A DNA stretch of 64,000 nucleotides from Dysgonomonas sp. BGC7. GTDB lineage: Bacteria > Bacteroidota > Bacteroidia > Bacteroidales > Dysgonomonadaceae. The notes below the pieces were generated by a model. The model saw only the letters and a list, made by a program, of their open reading frames with translations, was not told the origin of the DNA and did not search any database. How positions within the stretch are numbered: position 1 is the stretch's first letter; the number at the start of each line of letters is the position of its first letter. Positions 57,201 through 63,991 of the stretch are shown here, in pieces. The translations under genes and the position numbers were made by a program. Where the stretch lies: NCBI RefSeq assembly GCF_001261735.1, contig NZ_CVRP01000002.1, positions 22,999 to 86,998 on the forward strand, written 5' to 3'.

Positions 57201-57272
57201 GTTAGATTGTGCAAAAGAACAAAGATGTTGCAGCAAAAAAACACAGAGTATAATAAAGCGTGTTGTTTTCAT
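51258..57272 (-). CDS. Alpha-2-macroglobulin-like protein with embedded SusC-type plug module
   Basis: This 2004-residue secreted protein has a signal peptide (1-21). The N-terminal half contains MG-type domains (MG2 near IVFNKPKYKPGETVKLKGYL and later VYPGQTTNVQISVTDKKG). Residues about 1145-1327 are a carboxypeptidase-regulatory domain (VTGIVRDNEDVVIGATVKI) plus a SusC-like plug (DEVVVIGYGVQKKSSLTGSV, NVLKDAAATSIYGARGANGV). Then comes the A2M domain (FWQPKLKTDEKGEVNFEV) and a thioester domain with YPYMCNEQ; Cys1557 and Gln1560 form a complete CxEQ thioester motif. Macroglobulins trap proteases. It lacks a barrel, so the plug is not a transporter. It heads a three-gene operon. Confidence 0.88.
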   Translation of the reverse strand: MKTTRFIILCVFLLQHLCSFAQSNLSDSPRSSSEVHIYKISKDDLRKIHLKEEGFDEDMLKTFVSKYNAGEDIPTLPKGNYVLVKVIDNQLNYTEYTVDNLYAKIVPSEKFVVCLYDSLGNIINDAEVRKGSSKLKYDRNTQTYSTNKAKDEDIIEIAHNGVFHYLKIEEGQYHDNYNFFESTWSKMKWRWGGLKNGIKYIFNPSERPSKQKYTGFIVFNKPKYKPGETVKLKGYLSEYNGKRYDKPVGIRLLGSHNSFNIDTILTKLDPYQPGMYSYEFKLTDELDLMLDKGYSISLITDDKNANAVRDYFRYEDYELKGINFSLKSDKKEFAMGDSINLAMKVTDENDMAVYDGKIEVLVTPDGFDLNKIKMMEPVFIPDTLWNHTVGLFGLSEKGLIIPDSVFPPNVDLKFKVKCTYFSADNEKHVETLSLEKLNKKYTLDFSLDQGMLSIKELYLGKSQQALAKIIISGENDECLYNDSVMLPHTLAIPWNAGDVAVATKNTKDYYFSDDIAEGHQLGYKFYRSNDSIYLKVDNPAKIPFWYTIRKMKKEIGRGYTTQLNYSIKDTGEDGYSMQLSYLFGGKSQSIEGLLPFAKKNMTLDVTTPTTVYPGQTTNVQISVTDKKGKPVKDADITAYSFTSKFKNYSMPNIPIRGKARYAKQFYNTRYEMDDDSYYNSKSSLTWKKWAGAIALDTVEYYKFLYPETYYVYKEQSSNGKTQISPFVVIDGEVQGVHMLWIDERLYYTNQSQHQDIYTFEIDPGKHSLRFRTHNREILVLNFYIEEGKKNILSFNAGKPYTKIPYEDSMQVPFVLTSRLLDKKEQGYLSDKEVSELSSHLITIDNNFGETELPNVRQRIEIPGYINTGNTLYYLNYTNRSTYDRTLNIQVKTPILAGPFPKRNILGGLSNIASVYAGNRLLANVEIEGGNHYTLYPNYQKIKQWDKSVVNRSISAFKPALSFKQQPQTKEDIENQIKTKIIDAMCSTRGFVNIRQYNKSFRGIDYKLELITGKDTTGMSITPALILIEPKKEEDRKDFQLYYGGTRDFNNLPTEELTLHLIFKDSTSYSYSIQLHKGGKNYLKLDSIADYKKDSEISRVAYNLFNKGIKIHSVENPYISKPIRDTLSLSPIFDTGKFSKENENKRIVTGIVRDNEDVVIGATVKIKNTNKGVITDFDGRFEVDLDGNATLEVMYIGYKTKEVNVSTGHDYNITIQADEQRLDEVVVIGYGVQKKSSLTGSVVTINPLDGYFDNQVLQGRVAGLMIRGASSTDAKANPLIIINGLPFDGTLEDIDASSILSLNVLKDAAATSIYGARGANGVIMIETSALSSSKIAESENIPNEEPGNTIRRNFHDDAFWQPKLKTDEKGEVNFEVTYPDDITNWNVYFVALGGKNQSDTKQMSVKAFKALSARLSTPRFAIRGDSLNAIGKVANHFGDSLTLTRTIDIDNNKQAGKIRIGNSHVDYIPVHAINEDSLTLAYSLQMENGYFDGEERSFPIFEQGLLQTYGDFKVINDSSAYTLKTDPELGEVTLYAEASSLNLFLREIESIDQYPYMCNEQIASKIKALLAKKYICRIQGKEFKEDKKINGLIRDLNKNKNNEGLWGWWNKSESVMWISKHIINALLDADEAGYKTELDKHTLALAFEQELKNSLSSLPLTVDKKLPYAKGELLDRLIFLKRLNAAVDYKTYLYQVDSQLENSTARDNLKTMLVMSSIGLQDSIRIDSLMHYSDKTILGSLYWGEKKKGKSQLRYFYSPDETNTENTLLAYQILKNLGGHEKELESIRNYFFEQRQNNTWNNIYESSHIIQTIMPDMLKRADSYTNVVMNMNGTKISEFPYTAKFDSKEKIQISKTGTMPLFVTAYQREWNKNPIKEKSKGFEISTTFKIDNDSVADLKEGKTTILRATLNLSGDAEYIQVEIPIPAGCSYESKTRSNYWKEAHREHYREKVVIFCNKLSKGQHVFDVELLPRYTGRYTLNPAKAELMYFPVFYGNEEIKTTLIK

Positions 57273-57304
57273 ATAAGCATAAGAGAAATAAGATACTTCT
57301 ATTA

Positions 57305-57312
57305 CAAATCTA
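57305..57312 (-). promoter_or_regulatory. Probable -7 element of macroglobulin operon
   Basis: TAGATTTG on the minus strand fits TAnnTTTG, 32 bases upstream of the macroglobulin start codon at 57272. Confidence 0.5.
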
Positions 57313-57379
57313 CATATTAATAATGAAATTCTGATTCTGATTTTTATGATATTGTCCGTTTCTGATAAAGTTTTTTGTC

Positions 57380-57387
57380 TATGTTTG
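57380..57387 (+). promoter_or_regulatory. Probable -7 element of helicase-nuclease gene
   Basis: TATGTTTG fits TAnnTTTG, 58 bases upstream of the helicase start codon, in the divergent region shared with the macroglobulin operon. Confidence 0.4.
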
Positions 57388-57445
57388 TTAAACTATTATG
57401 GAATATAATACTACTATTACAACAACTTATAATAAAAAGTGATCG

Positions 57446-60214
57446 ATGAAGTACCCGTTCCTAATATACTTGAAAAATAAAACATATCTAAAGTTCGAAT
57501 ACAGGAGAGATGTTTCAGCAGTTACCCGTACCGACAACGGATATCGCGTCACATTTAGTAATGGAAGAAGCTATAGTTACGGAGCTGATAAGGTTAAGTA
57601 CTATCCGTTTATATCAACATGCGAAAATGTTCGCATATACGAGAATGGCAAATTGAATGAAAAATATAATACAGTTGATAATTACGGTCATTATATGATT
57701 TTCCGCAATGGAGATAACTATTCTTATCCTATTGAAAAAAGTTCTGACGTTGAAATTTGTAATATAAAAAAAGACACAGATCAAGCTAAATCAATTATCG
57801 ACTATTTTAAAGAAATACTGAAAAGATCAGGAGGAGTATCATTTGAAATTCCAGCAGAGGAGACAGAAAACAAAAATCCAAATCAAATAAGTTCTGAAAT
57901 ATTGCTCAAGGCTCTTGAGGGTATAGATTTATTAGAATCAAGGTCTGCGTTATCCAAGTATATTGATGGAACTAATCCTGCTATTGCCACATCTAAAGAA
58001 ACCCTCATCTACCCTTTCGGATGCAACGAAAGTCAGAAATTGGCAGTTGAGACAACTCTAAGAAATAGCATCAGTATTGTGGAAGGTCCTCCGGGTACAG
58101 GAAAAACACAAACAATTTTAAATATAATAGCCAATCTTATTGTACAGAATAAAACTGTTGCAATTGTTTCTAACAATAACTCTGCCGTGTTCAATGTACG
58201 GGAGAAGCTAGAGAAATATGGCTATGGTATGGTTGTTGCATCACTTGGGAACAAAGAGAATAAAACTTCATTCTTTGACAGTATTGAAGAACAAACAGTC
58301 GATCCAAATTTTAAAATTTCGGAAGAGCGATTAAAAAGAGCAAAGAATGAGATTGAGGAATTAGACTCCATACTAACTAAATGTTTTCAGTATCGAAATA
58401 AATTAGCCACTTTAAAAACGGAACTATCAGATGCTGAAATAGAATTTGAACATATAAAAACAGAGCAGCCACTCGATCAAGATATAAAATCTATGCTCGA
58501 TAAAAAATTCCGTCGTAAATGGAATTATAGCAAAATTTTGAGTTTAAAAGATTTGTTATCATGCATAGAATTTAAAGGAAGACTGTCTCTCAAAAATACG
58601 TTGCGGTTATTCTTTCATTATGGCTTATTTGACCTTAAGAGTATAAGTCTTTATGGTGAAGAATTACCCATCTATGCAAATCATAAATTCTATGAACTAT
58701 ATATAACAAAAATAGAAAACGAAATACTGGACGTTGAAAACTGGTTAGCTTCTAATAATGAAGAATCTAACCTTAAACATTTTATTGATACATCAAAAGA
58801 AGTATTCAATGGGGAGTTATTCAAGAAGTATAATTGTCTAGACAGAGCCGAATTTAATGCAAAAGATTATCGTAAGCAGTTTAATGATTTTGCAAAGCGT
58901 TATCCGGTAATACTAAGTTCTACTCTCTCACTTCACACAAGTATCCCTGGCGGATATCTTTTCGACTATTTGATTATAGATGAATCTTCACAGGTAGATA
59001 TAATAAAGTCTGCCGTATGTTTTTCGTGTTGTCGAAATGTGATTGTTGTCGGAGATAGTCTGCAGCTAACTCATATTGTAGATAAACAGAGCCAAGAGGC
59101 TGCAGAGCAATTTCAAGTAGAGTACAACATTTCTCCTGTATATGATTATGTCAAACAGAATATTCTGAATTCGTTGAAAAGTTTGTATGGGAATAGCGTA
59201 AAATCGGTTTTACTGAAAGAACACTACAGATGTCATCCTACTATTATTGGATTTTGCAATAAGAAATACTACAATAATAATTTAGTTGTTATGACTGCTG
59301 GAAGTAATCATCCGTTCAGAATCATAGAAACAAATATATCCGGAGAAAGAGATAATTATAATCAAAGACAGATAGATGAAACGGATTCTTATATACGAGA
59401 AAACTTTTCAATGAATTATACGGAAGTCGGAGTTATTGCTCCCTATAGAAAACATGCCGATATGCTGCAAAAGCGACTACCCGATGGTGCGGAAGCCGAC
59501 ACGATACATAAATTTCAGGGGCGTGAGAAAGATGTGATTATATTCAATACGGTCAGAAGCAAAATCGGGGAATTTATAGATAATCCTAACCTTATTAACG
59601 TAGCTGTATCAAGAGCCGTTAAAGAATTTATTGTCGTAAAGCCTGAATCAATGGAGCTTCCTCACGGAACAAATATCGGTGATATGATACGCTATATATG
59701 TTATACCACCGACCCCAATGAAACGATTGTTAAAGGTCGTATCTGTTCCGTTTTTGACCTTCTATATAAAGAATACAATAAAGTCTTCACTTCGTTTCTT
59801 TCATCGAACAAGAATATAAAAGGGTCTGCTGCAGAGATTATTATTGATAAGCTATTGAATGAAGATATACTTAAAAACAACGTCCAATTTTCGTCAATTG
59901 ATATGGTTCGAGAATATCGGCTTAGAGACCTTGTTCGGGATTTCCAATTATTTTCTGAAGATGAAATTCAATTCATAAAGAACAATTCAAGGCTCGATTT
60001 TCTACTGTATAACAAAATGGATAAAACCCCCATTTTAGCTATTGAGGTCGATGGGGTATCGTTTCACGACAATAGATTACAACGGGAAAGAGACAGTAGG
60101 AAAAATCACATTTTAGAAATTATCGGACTTCCATTGCTTCGGTTATCAACCGACGGGCATAATGAGGAAGCAAGAATTATTGAACAATTAAATACGGCAA
60201 TGGCTATGTATTAA
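57446..60214 (+). CDS. SF1 helicase fused to a PD-(D/E)XK (DUF2726-like) nuclease domain
   Basis: This 922-residue protein has a short N-terminal beta domain (about 1-105) of unknown type. It then has an SF1 helicase core: Walker A GPPGTGKTQ (about 214-222), a long insertion to about 480, Walker B YLIIDESSQVD (near 511), VVGDSLQLTHI, LKEHYRCHP and the C-terminal motifs TIHKFQGREKDVIIF and NVAVSRAVKEFIVV. The C-terminus (about 845-922) reads RLDFLLYN, AIEVDGVSFH and GLPLLRLSTDG, the DUF2726/VSR-like nuclease pattern. Proteins of this type occur in defence islands. It is followed by a possible restriction gene, which supports that context. Target and activity are inferred. Confidence 0.88.
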   Translation: MKYPFLIYLKNKTYLKFEYRRDVSAVTRTDNGYRVTFSNGRSYSYGADKVKYYPFISTCENVRIYENGKLNEKYNTVDNYGHYMIFRNGDNYSYPIEKSSDVEICNIKKDTDQAKSIIDYFKEILKRSGGVSFEIPAEETENKNPNQISSEILLKALEGIDLLESRSALSKYIDGTNPAIATSKETLIYPFGCNESQKLAVETTLRNSISIVEGPPGTGKTQTILNIIANLIVQNKTVAIVSNNNSAVFNVREKLEKYGYGMVVASLGNKENKTSFFDSIEEQTVDPNFKISEERLKRAKNEIEELDSILTKCFQYRNKLATLKTELSDAEIEFEHIKTEQPLDQDIKSMLDKKFRRKWNYSKILSLKDLLSCIEFKGRLSLKNTLRLFFHYGLFDLKSISLYGEELPIYANHKFYELYITKIENEILDVENWLASNNEESNLKHFIDTSKEVFNGELFKKYNCLDRAEFNAKDYRKQFNDFAKRYPVILSSTLSLHTSIPGGYLFDYLIIDESSQVDIIKSAVCFSCCRNVIVVGDSLQLTHIVDKQSQEAAEQFQVEYNISPVYDYVKQNILNSLKSLYGNSVKSVLLKEHYRCHPTIIGFCNKKYYNNNLVVMTAGSNHPFRIIETNISGERDNYNQRQIDETDSYIRENFSMNYTEVGVIAPYRKHADMLQKRLPDGAEADTIHKFQGREKDVIIFNTVRSKIGEFIDNPNLINVAVSRAVKEFIVVKPESMELPHGTNIGDMIRYICYTTDPNETIVKGRICSVFDLLYKEYNKVFTSFLSSNKNIKGSAAEIIIDKLLNEDILKNNVQFSSIDMVREYRLRDLVRDFQLFSEDEIQFIKNNSRLDFLLYNKMDKTPILAIEVDGVSFHDNRLQRERDSRKNHILEIIGLPLLRLSTDGHNEEARIIEQLNTAMAMY

Positions 60215-60480
60215 TATAAATGGAAAATTCAAGATTGTTGGATACTCCTACGAACAGCCTAATCCTGAGAGCTGAAGCATAACGTGAGATGCAATAGTTA
60301 ATTAGCGACTAAATTACAGAAGGTTAACAATTAACTATGAGATTGAAACAGCCTCTAAGTTTAAACAGTTAATCATTAAAGATATAATTAAATCTTTTAC
60401 AGTTTTACCTATAACCTAAAAATTTGATACATTTACATCTTAGTTGTAAATGATTAATGTGTCATAACCCACTGATATTA

Positions 60481-61449
60481 ATGAAGAATATCGATTATTA
60501 CATACATTCTTTTACTCATTTGAGGCGAGCACCTAATAATGGAGGTGCACCTCACAAACCAGTACTTTTACTTAGCATTATTGATGCGATAGAAAAGGGA
60601 TACGTCTTTGATGAACGTATTTATATCACAGCTGAGCTTATTACTTTATTCAAAAGCAACTGGAATATCTGGGTGAAGACTTCGCATATTATGAACTTTA
60701 CTCTTCCATTCTATCATCTCTCCAATGAACCATTTTGGAAATTGATTGTAAAATCGGGTATGAATATCCCATTAACAAATAGAAATTCTATTAGATCATT
60801 TCAAGCTCTTATTCAGTCTATTGAATATGCTGAAATAGATAAAGATCTATTCTTTTACTTAAACCGAAGCATAGATAGGGAAATCCTACGCAAAACACTT
60901 ATTGATAAATATTTCTCGAATATTGAACCTTCAAGACTTAGTAATACAGACTATCTAGACCTAATTGCAGAGCAAATACTTCGGGAATCTGCTGTTCAAT
61001 ACAAAAAGAAGATTAAACAGCTTAAGGAAACTGAAGATGATGAAAGCTTTGAAGAAGAAATCTATATCCGGAGTAATGTTTTTAAGCAGAAGATTCCTCA
61101 AATATACGATTATACCTGTTGTATTACAGGATTGCGAGTTAGCTCAGCTTGTGGTCACTCTCTAATTGATGCTTGCCATATTATACCTTTCTCAGTTGGA
61201 CATGACGATACTATTGGAAATGGCATTGCTCTTTGTCCCAATTTTCACCGTGTTTTTGATAGTGGCTTAATAACAATTGATAGTAATTATAAAGTTATTG
61301 TTTCAAAGAAATTCATCGAGAACAATAGCCAATATTCCATTGGTCAGTTCAATAATAAAGAACTTATACTTCCTCAAAACAATTTATTTCATCCTAGAAA
61401 AGAAGTTCTCCAATGGCATCAAGAGAATGTATTTGAGAAGAATTTATAA
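60481..61449 (+). CDS. HNH endonuclease with likely sulfur-DNA-binding N-terminal domain
   Basis: From the ATG at 60481 this is a 322-residue protein; an earlier ATG at 60457 would add eight residues. The N-terminal half (about 1-165) has LRRAPNNGGAPHKPVLLLSI, the pattern of the ScoMcrA-type sulfur-binding domain that recognises phosphorothioated DNA. The C-terminal HNH domain has CCITGLRVSS, DACHIIPFSVGHDDTIGNGI and ALCPNFHRVFDSGL with intact catalytic histidines. Type IV restriction of modified DNA is inferred. It converges on the Fic-like gene with a 6-base overlap of 3' ends. Confidence 0.8.
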   Translation: MKNIDYYIHSFTHLRRAPNNGGAPHKPVLLLSIIDAIEKGYVFDERIYITAELITLFKSNWNIWVKTSHIMNFTLPFYHLSNEPFWKLIVKSGMNIPLTNRNSIRSFQALIQSIEYAEIDKDLFFYLNRSIDREILRKTLIDKYFSNIEPSRLSNTDYLDLIAEQILRESAVQYKKKIKQLKETEDDESFEEEIYIRSNVFKQKIPQIYDYTCCITGLRVSSACGHSLIDACHIIPFSVGHDDTIGNGIALCPNFHRVFDSGLITIDSNYKVIVSKKFIENNSQYSIGQFNNKELILPQNNLFHPRKEVLQWHQENVFEKNL

Positions 61450-62340
61450 TACCACTTTATACCAATACCTCGCATTTATCTTATCCCCCTTTACGATAAG
61501 GATACCTTTATCAACCGCTTCTTTTAAGTCTTTACTGGCAGCAGACCCTGATATATCATAATAAGTACGGTAGTCTTTGCGCGAAAAAGGTTCTTTAATC
61601 TTGTCTTTAAGCATTTCAACACGCCCCAAGATAGGTTTGGATAATTTATAGTCTACTTCTAAACTTTGAGTTAATATGGAGTCTATAAAAGACAAATAGA
61701 ATTCAATACAAGGATTTAAAGAATTAGCTTTTTCACATTTAGCAGTTAATATATCACTATAATATTCACCTAATTTATATATACTATAATCTCGTTCTAT
61801 AGTCTTGGCATAAGGTAAATATAAAATACATCCTATTTCATTATAAAATAAGATTATCAGCCACGTTTGAATTAAATAATTGTCAGTAGTATAACTATAG
61901 GTAAAATAGCAAAATTTTGCAATTCGTAGTGCAAATGCTTTTTCTTGATTACGCAATGTGTTTATTGCAATTTTTAGTTCATCTCGATCTAGCCCATAAC
62001 TTGTAAACACACCCGCAATTTTAAGAAATGCCTTTAGATCATCAGGCTTGTATTTCTTTATATTAGCATAGACGGCTGTAGGATTAGATATTCTTTTAAA
62101 ATGAAAATCTTCCAAGTTTGCTTGTTCTATAAATTTGTGGTTAAGAAAATCCCGAATAGTTCGCTCTGGATAATCTATATTTTCAAGATTCAATATATCC
62201 TGCAAGTTTTTCACATTACACATTATATCAAAGTCAACATGTTTATGTGCATGTCTAATTTCCTTTATCCTTCCTATTTTTTCAGCTATAGAAACAATGG
62301 ATGAAATCATTCTATCGTTAACAGTATATTTTAAATCCAT
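61444..62340 (-). CDS. Fic-like protein lacking the catalytic motif (tentative)
   Basis: This 298-residue protein has a C-terminal winged-helix tail (FSRKDYRTYYDISGSAASKD) as in many Fic proteins, and a helical middle with GCILYLPYAKTIERDYSIYK and NPCIEFYLSFIDSIL, the segment after the Fic motif. At the place where HPFxDGNGR should be, the sequence reads YSYTTDNYLIQTW, so the catalytic histidine and nucleotide-binding loop are absent. If the fold is right it cannot AMPylate. It may be a regulatory or inactive relative. Family assignment is moderate to low. Confidence 0.5.
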   Translation of the reverse strand: MDLKYTVNDRMISSIVSIAEKIGRIKEIRHAHKHVDFDIMCNVKNLQDILNLENIDYPERTIRDFLNHKFIEQANLEDFHFKRISNPTAVYANIKKYKPDDLKAFLKIAGVFTSYGLDRDELKIAINTLRNQEKAFALRIAKFCYFTYSYTTDNYLIQTWLIILFYNEIGCILYLPYAKTIERDYSIYKLGEYYSDILTAKCEKANSLNPCIEFYLSFIDSILTQSLEVDYKLSKPILGRVEMLKDKIKEPFSRKDYRTYYDISGSAASKDLKEAVDKGILIVKGDKINARYWYKVVL

Positions 62341-62575
62341 GATATTATATTTATACTATAAATAATACTACTTAAATGTAGCGATAATTTTGGAACTCGA
62401 ATCCTTCAAAGCAATAATATAGTACAATATATAGTATAATATTTATTTATAAATATATAATTACAATAAAATATATTATAAATTACACTATATATATTCA
62501 ATATCACTACATTCGAAAGATTCGTATAAATTGCAAAACCACGATTTTATTTTGACATCAGTATAAGATATATTG
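62341..62575. other. Very AT-rich intergenic region
   Basis: Long runs of A and T with short inverted repeats (TATTTATAAATA-type) between the Fic-like gene and the insertion sequence. No coding sequence. Probably carries the promoter of the Fic-like gene. Confidence 0.5.
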
Positions 62576-62578
62576 ACT

Positions 62579-62603
62579 TGTCTCGTCCTAGAATAGGTTG
62601 ACA
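62579..62603 (+). repeat. Left terminal inverted repeat of IS3 element
   Basis: 25 bases, exact reverse complement of 63967-63991. Confidence 0.9.
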
Positions 62604-62660
62604 GATTCTGAGTAATAATAAGTTAAATTGTATTTCATTTTTAATAGTCCTGCTATAGGT

Positions 62661-63458
62661 TTACAAAGTATCGGATAAAGCTAGCTTTTTTATCTGGTAC
62701 TTTCTCTTTTTCCAATGCCTTTTGATTTCTCCGGTCATTGCATACGCTTGGATCGGGGTCTTCATATCACAGCTCAGATGTGGTCTCTGAGTATTATATA
62801 TATCTATAATCTCGTCAATTCTATTTTTAATGTCATCAAAACAGGTATAATGTTCATGATCCAGCCATTCTCCCTTTAGTATCCCATTTACTCGTTCTGC
62901 TACTGCATTCTGGTAAGGGTCTCCGCTTTCTGTCATACTGATACGAATTCCTTTCGATTTTAACAGGTTGACATAGTCATAGCTGCAATATTGACTTCCC
63001 CGGTCAGAATGATGAATTAATCCCTCCAGATCTTTCCTTTCTATCCTTTTGAGAGCCATTTCCAAAGCCCTGACGGCTCCATCTCTCTCCAAGGTGTGCG
63101 AGAGGTGATATCCGACAATCAAACGTGAATAAACATCCGTTATCAGGAATAAGAAAACAAAGTCTCCTTCAATTGGGATATAAGTAATATCACTTACCCA
63201 CAATTGATTGGCCTTAGTAAAATGAAAGCCTCGTATTAAATTCGGGTATTTCTTCATCCAATGTTTAGAGTTGGTGGTAATGGCATATTTCTTCCTTCTT
63301 TTTATCAGTAAATTATTTTCTCGTAATAATTTAAAAAGAGCATCTCTTCCAATCGTTATTCCTTTTTCAGTGAGTAGAGCATGTAATTTACGACAACCTA
63401 TCCGTGGCATTGGCTGCCTGATCAAACGAATCTGCTCAAAGATAAAATCTTCTCTCAT
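62661..63458 (-). CDS. IS3-family transposase OrfB (DDE catalytic part)
   Basis: This 265-residue frame (from its first ATG) carries the rve integrase core with all three acidic residues: WVSDITYIP, IHHSDRGSQYCS and the glutamate in DPYQNAVAERVNGILK. An HTH_21-type region (MPRIGCRKLHALLTEKGITI) precedes it. The frame continues open upstream of the ATG (VFKLKERHSGISLEVLCGLF) to the slippery heptamer at 63587-63593, so the active transposase is an OrfAB fusion made by -1 frameshifting. The independent ATG product alone is probably not the transposase. Confidence 0.93.
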   Translation of the reverse strand: MREDFIFEQIRLIRQPMPRIGCRKLHALLTEKGITIGRDALFKLLRENNLLIKRRKKYAITTNSKHWMKKYPNLIRGFHFTKANQLWVSDITYIPIEGDFVFLFLITDVYSRLIVGYHLSHTLERDGAVRALEMALKRIERKDLEGLIHHSDRGSQYCSYDYVNLLKSKGIRISMTESGDPYQNAVAERVNGILKGEWLDHEHYTCFDDIKNRIDEIIDIYNTQRPHLSCDMKTPIQAYAMTGEIKRHWKKRKYQIKKLALSDTL

Positions 63459-63538
63459 ATATTGATTTGCATTTCTGTGAAGTTGCTTATAGTATGCTTG
63501 TCTGGAGTAGCCAAACAGCCCGCAAAGAACCTCAAGAC

Positions 63539-63949
63539 TTATTCCTGAGTGTCGCTCTTTGAGTTTGAAGACTGCTTGGCTTCTAACTTTTTTAGCAAAT
63601 CAATCCCATATTCTTCATCCAGAATATCACCCATAATTTGGTAGCCTTCCAGTTTAAGACGAGCAGCTTCTAGTTGACGTCTTAATTCTTCATTCTCTAG
63701 TCTCAGAGTTAAATCATCGGACGGATTGTGCTTTTTACGTTTCATAGGCTGCGGGATTGATAGTTGCTCTAAGGTAAGAGGATTTTCTCTTTGATAACGA
63801 TTAACCATCTTATTTATATTTTTTTGGTCAATCCCATGCTCCACGCTTAACATATAGGAGCTTTTCCTACCACTTAGATAGTCCTGAATAATTGCTTGTC
63901 TTAATAACCGAGGAATTGTAGCTCCTCTTTTCTTCGTTTGTCCTGACAT
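63539..63949 (-). CDS. IS3-family transposase OrfA (HTH and leucine-zipper part)
   Basis: This 136-residue protein begins MSGQTKKRGATIPRLLRQ, then has a helix-turn-helix with SSYMLSVEHGIDQKNINKMV and a coiled coil (about 80-105; LRLENEELRRQLEAARLKLE). It binds IS ends and pairs with OrfB. The frame ends at 63539 after the slippery site at residue 119-121; ribosomes that slip continue into the OrfB frame. Confidence 0.9.
   Translation of the reverse strand: MSGQTKKRGATIPRLLRQAIIQDYLSGRKSSYMLSVEHGIDQKNINKMVNRYQRENPLTLEQLSIPQPMKRKKHNPSDDLTLRLENEELRRQLEAARLKLEGYQIMGDILDEEYGIDLLKKLEAKQSSNSKSDTQE
63587..63593 (-). promoter_or_regulatory. Programmed -1 frameshift site (A AAA AAG)
   Basis: The minus-strand heptamer AAAAAAG is in the correct register (A AAA AAG in the OrfA frame). 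After a -1 slip the OrfB frame is open with no stop to 62661. This is the standard IS3 arrangement. Confidence 0.85.
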
Positions 63950-63966
63950 AAGTTTACACTGTTTTG

Positions 63967-63991
63967 TGTCAACCTATTCTAGGACGAGACA
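63967..63991 (-). repeat. Right terminal inverted repeat of IS3 element
   Basis: 25 bases, exact reverse complement of 62579-62603; next to the OrfA start. Confidence 0.9.

Larger units (their letters stand above)
62579..63991 (-). mobile_element. Complete IS3-family insertion sequence (IS150-like), about 1.4 kb
   Basis: Perfect 25-bp terminal inverted repeats (62579-62603 and 63967-63991; TGTCTCGTCCTAGAATAGG at the left) enclose two overlapping transposase frames. The frames are joined by a slippery heptamer A-AAA-AAG read at 63593-63587 on the minus strand. Both frames, both ends and the target duplication are intact, so the element is probably active or recently so. Confidence 0.92.

Noticed and set aside
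62341..62575. Possible replication origin or CRISPR-like AT-rich repeats
   Set aside because: Repeats are irregular and short, with no fixed spacing or unit; plain AT-rich spacer is the simpler reading.
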